Positions 42,040 to 48,743 of a DNA stretch of 48,743 nucleotides are shown one piece after another. Each line of letters begins with the position of its first letter. Positions within the stretch are counted from its first letter, which is position 1. The notes under the pieces were generated by a model. The model saw only the letters and a program-made list of their open reading frames with translations, made no database searches and was not told where the DNA came from. Both the position numbers and the translations under genes were made by a program. The DNA comes from Pisolithus tinctorius (lineage: Eukaryota > Basidiomycota > Agaricomycetes > Boletales > Pisolithaceae). The DNA is taken from NCBI GenBank assembly GCA_024663395.1, contig JANFAH010000154.1, positions 1-48,743 of the forward strand, written 5' to 3'.

Positions 42040-42959
42040 AAGCCTTAAAATGGAAAGCAATACTCACATCTCAGAGTGGACACATTTGGACTATGCATGA
42101 CTTGCCAAATCTAACACATAATGGCCAAGGGCCAACATGCCAGCTGCTGAGCTGAGCTAGTACCCCATTGCCATGTCATGCTGTCTACTGCATTTCAAAG
42201 AGCAGTCACCCCTCTGCTTCACACTTGATTTGCCACCCCCTTGTTTGCTTTGACCAGAGTTACCTCCATCATCATGCATTCTGGGTTCAGAGGGTCAAGG
42301 GGTCATTTACAAGAAGGGTTGAGTGTGTGTTTTTGTGAAAGGAGGGAGCCATGTTTGAAGGGCATGGTGTTAAGGGTGCAGAGTGTGTTTTGCAAGAAGG
42401 GGAGAAAGTTTGAGTGTGAACAAGGTGGCTGATAGGTTGGGGAAAGCCATTGCAAAGATGAGGATGCCTGTGTGAGGAGAAATGGTGAGCAAGGATGGTC
42501 ACAGTCTAAGACCCCCCTCAGATGCAGGGAAGATGAAGGACTTCACCTATGATAATATGTTTTTCTGGCATGCTGAGGGGAGGGACAGGGGGTCAGAGGC
42601 CCAGGAGGGCTAAGAAAGGGGCCTGTTCTTTTTCTTCTGCATTTTCTTTATATATATATATGTCTTGTATAGAATATAGACTTGCACAAGGTGAGGATTT
42701 GAGGATCAATATAATGTACTCCTTTCAAATACCTTTCAAATAAGTTTTGCATATTTCAGAAAACATTATTTAGAATGTACATTACAATAACATGAAGTTA
42801 ATGGGCTACTAATATCTGAACAGTATTGTAAAACTGCATTACAATATTGTAAGGGTATTTTTCAAGTGCTGCCACTCACATTACAAAGGAGGGATGCCAA
42901 ATGATATTGTGAACATTATTGTAATGACAGTTTTCAATAATGTAAGCATAATTGGTATC
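42040..42959. other. No recognisable gene; AT-rich end
   Basis: Frames are short and without motif. A TATATATATA run lies near 42650. 42740-42959 is AT-rich and resembles part of 1-290, possibly an old short repeat. Confidence 0.45.
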
Positions 42960-44675
42960 TGTCATATCCATGACTCTTGGACTCAATCCCAGTCCAGTCT
43001 GGACCCCTAGCCCCTAACTCCAGTCAAGTCTGGTCCTAGTCTGGCCTAGAAAACCCAACTCTGGTCCTAGATAACCCAACTCCAGCCTGAATAACTCAAG
43101 TCCAGTGTTTTACCCCTATCTCCGGTCCATTCTGGCCTCCTGGCCTTGCACTGCTCCACCCTGGTCCTCCCAGGTCCATGTCTGGTCACCCAGACATAAC
43201 TCCAGTCTGTTTTTCCTTTGTTTGTAACTATATTTAGCTTGGTCCATTCACCTGACTCTGCTTACTATACAAATCCTGTGTCTGACTCTGTCAAAGTCGG
43301 ACAACACCCCTGGCTCCTTCTTAGGGCGGAGTTGGAGCGGGTTTGGGCTGCGGAGTACAGCAGTTCAAAGTCCGAAGCGAATCCGACCACTGGGTGGCGA
43401 GATATTCGATGAACAGTGAGCGGAGGGGTATGAAGGGAAGTTTCGGAGGCTGAGGTCGGAGTCGGAGCTGGAGGTCAGAGGTCGGAGGTCGGATGAGAGG
43501 GCGTTGGGTTCAGCTAGTGCGCTGCCCCCTTGTGCGAGCTCATGCCCTTGTATTTCAGAGGTGGAGCAGACTCAGAGGAAGTGGAGACGAAACTCCGGAG
43601 GGGACTGAGAGGGAGTTGAGGTGGGGACTTTATCCGATATTCGTACTGATTACATCGGAGTACTACGTGGCCTTATATACGATGTAGGTCAAGGGCAGTG
43701 CAGTACGGAATGTAAACCAATAAGTGTATAGTGGTTAGAGTCCTTCCGACACAAGGGATAGAGGATAGGGATGATGGGAGACCTTAACTGAGACAAGGAA
43801 ACTACTACAACGAGGAAGGAGGGTAAACACTGAAGGAGTGGAAGAATGGAGAAAACCGGACATGAGGGCGGAACCCTATTTAGAATGCAGGGCCGCAAGT
43901 CTGACAGCCCACATGACCAACCTTAGGGCAGAGTTGAGCGGAGTTGGTCAGAACATGGACAGGGGACCTCGGAGAGGTGTGGAGATGTGTCGGGAGGGTC
44001 GGAGGAGCGCAGGAACACATCGGAGGAGGGCGGAGAAGTGCGGGAACATGTCGGAAAAGGGCAGAGTAGGTGTTAGGGGCTTACGCTGGTGTCATGGTCA
44101 TGACAGACTCCAGTTATGCCAGTCACCTGGACTTTAACTATTTTAGTCTCAGCACAGCCTCCATGGCTGTCCACACCTTGCTAATCCTCTCACTAATAGC
44201 TTATTCACAAGTCCAGCTTCATGTTCATTTATCCCAGACCAGCCTCATGTATTTAACCCCTGTACATACTTCATAGCACCTCAGTCAGAATATCAATTTA
44301 GTATTACCCTCAACTCTGCACTACACCCCAAGTCTACCCCATAGCTAAGGCCAAGCCTTTAAGCTATCCCTGGCCCCTGCCCTGGACCTCTCACTGGCTT
44401 GCATAAGGGTACAGCACATAAGCTGAGACCAAGGGAGGTAGTTCCAACCCTGGACTGGCTTCCCCCTGACCAGTCAGTTTCCCATGCTACCAGCCTTATT
44501 CCTGCACTCCCAGCCTTAAGTCTAGTCCTCTGGACTTAGCCCCTGACCTCCAGCCTTAACTCTGGTCCAACCAGACTTGGCCCCTGTCTCCCAGCCTTGA
44601 CTTTGGTCAGCCAGACTTAGCCCCTGTCACCTGGTCTTGAAGCCTGGTCACCCAAGGGTAAACCTGTACTTGACA
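42960..44675 (+). mobile_element. Type-A LTR (5' LTR) interrupted by a younger solo LTR
   Basis: TGTCATATCC at 42960 to CTGTACTTGACA at 44675, followed by the same internal sequence as at 12251. The block 43289-44105 is an insertion. Confidence 0.9.
43289..44105 (-). mobile_element. CpG-rich solo LTR (type I, related to type D), 817 bp
   Basis: TGTCAAAGTCGG to GGTCATGACA with the duplication GACTC at 43284-43288 and 44106-44110. Read on the minus strand, its second half is related to type D (AGTACGAATATC, CTCTGAAATACAAGGGC, CAAGGGGGCAG). It keeps many CpG sites that are TpG or CpA in type-D copies, so it is young. TATA-like TATATAAGG near 43676 on the minus strand. Confidence 0.93.
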
Positions 44676-46255
44676 GCATATTCTGACTCACACTTGTGCA
44701 AGCCATTGCATCATGTCTAGGTCCTGCTCTAGAGCCCCTACCCATGACCTTGCCCATTGGGACCCATTGGGCCACCTCTTATCTGACTCTGGAGCCTAAC
44801 CCAGAGATCTCCACTGAAGCAGAGGGGTAACCGGTGACCCTTGGCACTCTGCACACCCCAGGTTGCATTACCCCTGACACTATGCTCTTAGTGGTCAACA
44901 CTTAATGCATCCACTCCCTCACTCCTGACCCCTGCCTTCCACTTGTTTCTGCCTGACTCTGGACCAGCCATGTCAGCTCCTGAGCTGGACTTACCCTCCA
45001 GACTCACCACCAACCCAGGTTCACACCTGAGCCCACTTCCAAGTCAGAGTTACCCTCCAGACTTGCCCCTGAGCTGGCCTCAACAACTGGACTCACTTCT
45101 GTTAGTTCCCCCAAGCTACCTCTGACCCCTGGCTGGTCACCCTGGTCTTCATCCTCAGTCCTTACCTCAGTCATCCCAGCACTCTATCCCAGCTGTCTTA
45201 GTCAGGCTCAACTGTACTGGACACAGTCTGTAATCATATCACTCATTTGACCTCCTGACTCCCTGATATTGGTTTTCAGACCTCTGTGCACCTCTGGTGC
45301 AGCCCCCAGGCCCAGACTTGGCCAGTCCCAGCCCTCAACACCTTCCCTGTTCCCCATTGGCACTTGGCTTCAGCAGTTTTGTGTCCAGTCTCCACCCTCA
45401 GCCTTTGCTACACCAGCCTTGGAGCCCTGGACCCCCTTTTCAGCCTCTGGTCTGTCTGGCCTTGGGTTCTCTTGTCCACTCTCATGACCATGCCCAGACC
45501 ACCCCAGACCAGCTCTACCCTGGCCTTGACTGGTCCTGTCCAACCCTTGCCCCAGTCCCAGCCTTAACCCTTCAACCCAGAAATGTGTTAGCTCACAAGG
45601 CACTGCAAGGCAGTGCCCAGTCAAGTTGTCCCCTCAGTTAGTACCAGGCCAGTGTAACACCCAGCCTGGCCACATATCCTGCCCCAGTTCCTGGTAATCC
45701 CTTGTTCATACTCTTTGCTTGATAAGATTCTTTGTAACACTACTTACCAATCTGTTTACCAATCATCGCTGTACCGGCACAGACCAGTCTCCAGTGCTAC
45801 GTTACACTTAGGTTACTTCTAGTATTTAAGCCATAGGATATTCTGTTTAGCCTCAGTCTGAAATCAACCTAGTTCTTGTCTTAACCTGGTCTCCCTGTTC
45901 CTCTGTCTTCTACTTCACGACTGGACTATGGCCCATGCAAGGGAATAGCACTGTGTCCTCAGTCATCAAGTCCAATAGTCCAAAACCCTTAGTATCTCGT
46001 ATCACCCTCTGACCCCCAACTGGACTCTGGACTGGCCTTGGACCAGTGAAGACCCAAACTTAACATCCACACTCACCTGGACTTGTCTGAAGCCAGTTTG
46101 CCATCCCTTCAGCCTCCTGTCCCTTGCTACTGGCCATTCTGACCTCAGTCTGATTCAGCCACCTCACCCAGACTTGTCTGGACCTGTTACTGGGTCTTAG
46201 ACCAGTCCTGGCTTTCCTTGGACCCTCCTGTTCCTCACAGACCTGTCCTGGTTTT
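44676..46255 (+). mobile_element. Internal region of a second type-A element, interrupted
   Basis: Matches 12251-13195 closely, apart from a nested LTR at 45480-46075. No gag or pol motif. It ends abruptly at an inverted type-A LTR piece (46256). Confidence 0.7.
45480..46075 (+). mobile_element. Solo LTR related to type H (596 bp)
   Basis: Flanked by TCCAC (45475-45479 and 46076-46080) and absent from the matching place at about 13031. Ends ACTTAACA; the first bases read TCTCATGACC instead of TGTCATGACC, probably a mutation. TATTTAAG near 45823. Confidence 0.85.
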
Positions 46256-46687
46256 TGTCAAGTACGGGTTTACCCTCAGGTGACTGGGCTTCCAGACCAG
46301 GTGACAGGGCTAGTCTGGGTGGCCAGAGTCAAGGCTGGGAGACAAGGGTTAAGTCCAGTTGGACTGGAGTTGAGGCCAGAGGTTAGGGGCTAAGTCCAGA
46401 GGACTGGACTTAAGGCCAGTAGCATGGGAATAAGGCCAGTAGCATGGGAAACTGACTGGTCTTGGAGTGTGCACAAGGGGAAGCCAGTCTGGGGTTGGAT
46501 CTTCCTCCCTTGGTCTCAGCATATGTGCTGTACCCTTATGCAAGCCAGGGAGAGGTCTGGGACAGGGGCTGGGGATAGCTTAAGGCTCAGCCTTAGCTAT
46601 AGAGTAGGCTTGAGGGGTAATATGGAGTTGAGGGTAATACTTAGATGATATTCTGACTGAGGTGCTACAAAGTATGTACAGGGGTTA
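46256..46687 (-). mobile_element. Type-A LTR, 3' portion only, minus orientation
   Basis: Read on the minus strand it is the last 430 bases of a type-A LTR. It stops where another type-A LTR begins, so one copy probably inserted into another. Confidence 0.85.
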
Positions 46688-47610
46688 TGTCAAGTATGGG
46701 TTTACCCTCAGGTGACCAGGCTTCAAGACCAGGTGATAGGGGCTAAGTCCAGGTGGCCAAAGTCAAGGCCGGGAGACAGGGGCCAAGTCTGGTTGGACCA
46801 GAGTTGAGGCCAGAGGTTAGGGGCTAAGTCCAGAGGACTGGACTTAGGGCTGGGAGCATGGGAATAAGACTGGTAGCATGGGAAACTGACTGGTCTTGGA
46901 GTGCACACAAGGGGAAGCCAGTCCAGGGTTGGATCTACCTCCCTTGGTCTCAGCTTATGTGCTGTACCCTTATGCAAGCTGGGGAGAGGTCCAGGACAGG
47001 GGCCAGGGATAGCTTAAGGCTCAGCCTTAGCTATAGAGTAGTCTCAGGGTGTAGTACAGGAGTCAAGGGTAATACTTAATTGATATTCTGACTGGGGTGT
47101 TACAAAGTATGTACAGGGGTTAAATACACAAGGCTGGTCCAGGATAACAAACATGAAGCTGGACTTGTGAATAAGCTATTAGTGAGATGATTAGCAAGAC
47201 AAGGATAGCCACAGTGGCTATGCAGAGGCTAATAGCCAAAGTCTGGGTGACTGGCATAACTGGGGTCAGACACAGGATTTGTACAGTAAGCAAAGTTAGA
47301 CAAAAGGACAAGACTAAATATAGCACAAACAAAGGAAAACAGACCGGAGTTATGTCCAGGTGACCTGGACATGGACCTGGGAGGACTGGGGTGGAGCAGC
47401 GCAAGGCCAGGAGGCTGGAATGGACCAGAGATAGGGGTAAAAAGACCAGACTTGAGTTATTCAGGCCAGAGTTGGGTTATCTAGGACTGGGTTGTGTTCT
47501 CTAGGTCAGAGTTAGGTCCTCTAGGCTGGACTAGGACTGGACTTGACCGGAGATAGGGGCTAGGGGTCCAGACTGGACCAGGATTGAGTCCAAGAGTCAT
47601 GGATATGACA
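46688..47610 (-). mobile_element. Type-A LTR, minus orientation (923 bp, likely 3' LTR)
   Basis: Minus strand TGTCATATCC (47610) to CATACTTGACA (46688). On the minus strand it is preceded by CTAAGAGGGGGATAC, a polypurine tract, so this is a 3' LTR and 47611 onward is the internal region of the same element. Confidence 0.85.
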
Positions 47611-48743
47611 GTATCCCCCTCTTAGGAACCAAACCCTTGAGGTTCCATAGGGAAATATGCCCAGAGGGTTACACAATGTAGTCGCATGACTAGCAGTGAG
47701 TCTGAGTGTGCACACAGTGCCAAGGGTGAGCCCAAGGGCTGGGAAACAGGCCAGCAATGACCAGAGGTCTGGTAGTTTGGACTGGAATGGCATAAGCTGG
47801 GTTTGGGGGTAAGGGTCAAGTCCAAAGACTGTTCTGGGAACCTGGGGCTGGAGAAGCAACAACAGGTGGGCTGGAGACTGGTCTAGGAGGCCGCCAGACA
47901 GTTCAGCAGGCCAGGACAAGGCAAAGCCAAGTCTGGAAGTGATTAGACCGGCTGCACAGGGGTTTCCAGAGACAGCTGAAAGCTGAAGCCAGTGTTTCAG
48001 GGGGCTGGAGTTGCACCTTGGAGCTGGGTTAAGGCAACATGCAGGCTGGGAATGACCAGGTAAGGCCTAGGGGTGTGCTTCAGAGCTGGGTCAGGGAAAA
48101 CCAGAGACCAAAGATGTGCAAGGGACTGATAATGTCCAACAAATGTACCAGGGGTATGCCACTAGGACCAGAGGTTTGCTTCAAAGCTGGTTCAGGGCAA
48201 CATGGAGGCCGAGATGGTCCAGGGGTGTACCAGTGTGCTGCTGAGTGGTACTGGAGTGACACAAAGACCAGGTGGGTGCCAGGAAGGCCAGAAAACCAGT
48301 CTAGGAATGCACTGGTTGGACCAGGAGTGCACTGCAGGGATACAGAGGGTTATGAGAAGTGCTGAGAAGGCCGGGGTGGGTCCAAGGTCTGCTCCAGGGG
48401 GTCACAGGGTCTGAAAGTGTGTATCTACAGAAAAAGAAAACAGATAACAGAAAAACTGAGAAAACATATAACAAGGAAACAGGAAACTGAAGCTAGAGAC
48501 AGGGGTCAAAGCCAAAGGCTGAGACTGAGGGTGGCTCAGGCTGGGGGTGGCAAAAGCCAGAGACCAAGACTGGGAGTAGTTGAAGTAAGTTGTGCCAAAG
48601 CACAGACCAGGGAAAAACTGCAAGACCAAAGACCGGTCAAGGGGACAGAAGGCCAGGAAGGCTGGGGACCGGTCTGAGGGTCAGAGAGGACTGGAAGGGG
48701 CAGCTGGAGACCGGTCTGATGGTCAGGGAGGGCTTAGAAAAGC
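47611..48743 (-). mobile_element. Internal region of the minus-strand type-A element (to window edge)
   Basis: CpG-poor, CTGG/CCAG-rich sequence next to the 3' LTR. Frames such as 47919-47560 on the minus strand have no recognised domain. The element continues beyond the window. Confidence 0.5.

Overview
The window reads as a transposon island from a filamentous fungus, most likely an agaricomycete (mushroom-forming) basidiomycete. The pointers are a Helitron with a DUF6570-type N-terminal protein, chromodomain Ty3/gypsy elements, a basidiomycete-type DDE transposase, short GT-AG introns of 48-71 nt, and gene fragments (RPB1, WD40, RING) of eukaryotic type. I see no intact host housekeeping gene, rRNA, tRNA or CRISPR array. 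Organism assignment is inference from family content.

Layout. 1-5400 holds a rearranged RNA polymerase II RPB1 pseudogene, two tandem repeats (21/22-bp and 44-bp units), a 1.58-kb Tc1-type palindrome and a WD40 gene fragment. 5434-6794 is a solo LTR (type A) carrying a second, nested solo LTR. 6972-9773 is a DDE DNA transposon with about 40-bp terminal inverted repeats. 10062-11064 is a RING-finger pseudogene. 11065-38135 is a nest of LTR elements. A type-G chromovirus (integrase at 13513, 3' LTR at 37498) is interrupted by a complete type-C chromovirus (15072-36176, target duplication CTATG). Element C is interrupted by two type-D solo LTRs (duplications GTCAC and GGGGG), and the second of these is interrupted by an 11.2-kb Helitron (23955-35160). 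Element G itself sits in a minus-strand type-H chromovirus (LTR, gag and protease at 42039-38136), whose protease is also split by a Tc1 element (38311-39913). 42960-48743 is more type-A LTR material with nested solo LTRs.

Two sequence regimes are mixed. Most of the window is strongly CpG-poor and shows TpG/CpA pairs where related copies differ; many in-frame stops are TGA where an arginine codon is expected. This fits decay of methylated CpG. The Helitron and one solo LTR (43289-44105) keep abundant CpG and look like late arrivals.

The Helitron is the richest part. It carries a DUF6570 protein, a HUH Rep/PIF1-like helicase with a few breaks, a previously hidden seven-exon gene whose spliced frame is open for 820 codons, a short ORF, and an F-box/nucleotidyltransferase-like gene with one frameshift. 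Its ends show asymmetric inverted repeats and hairpins.
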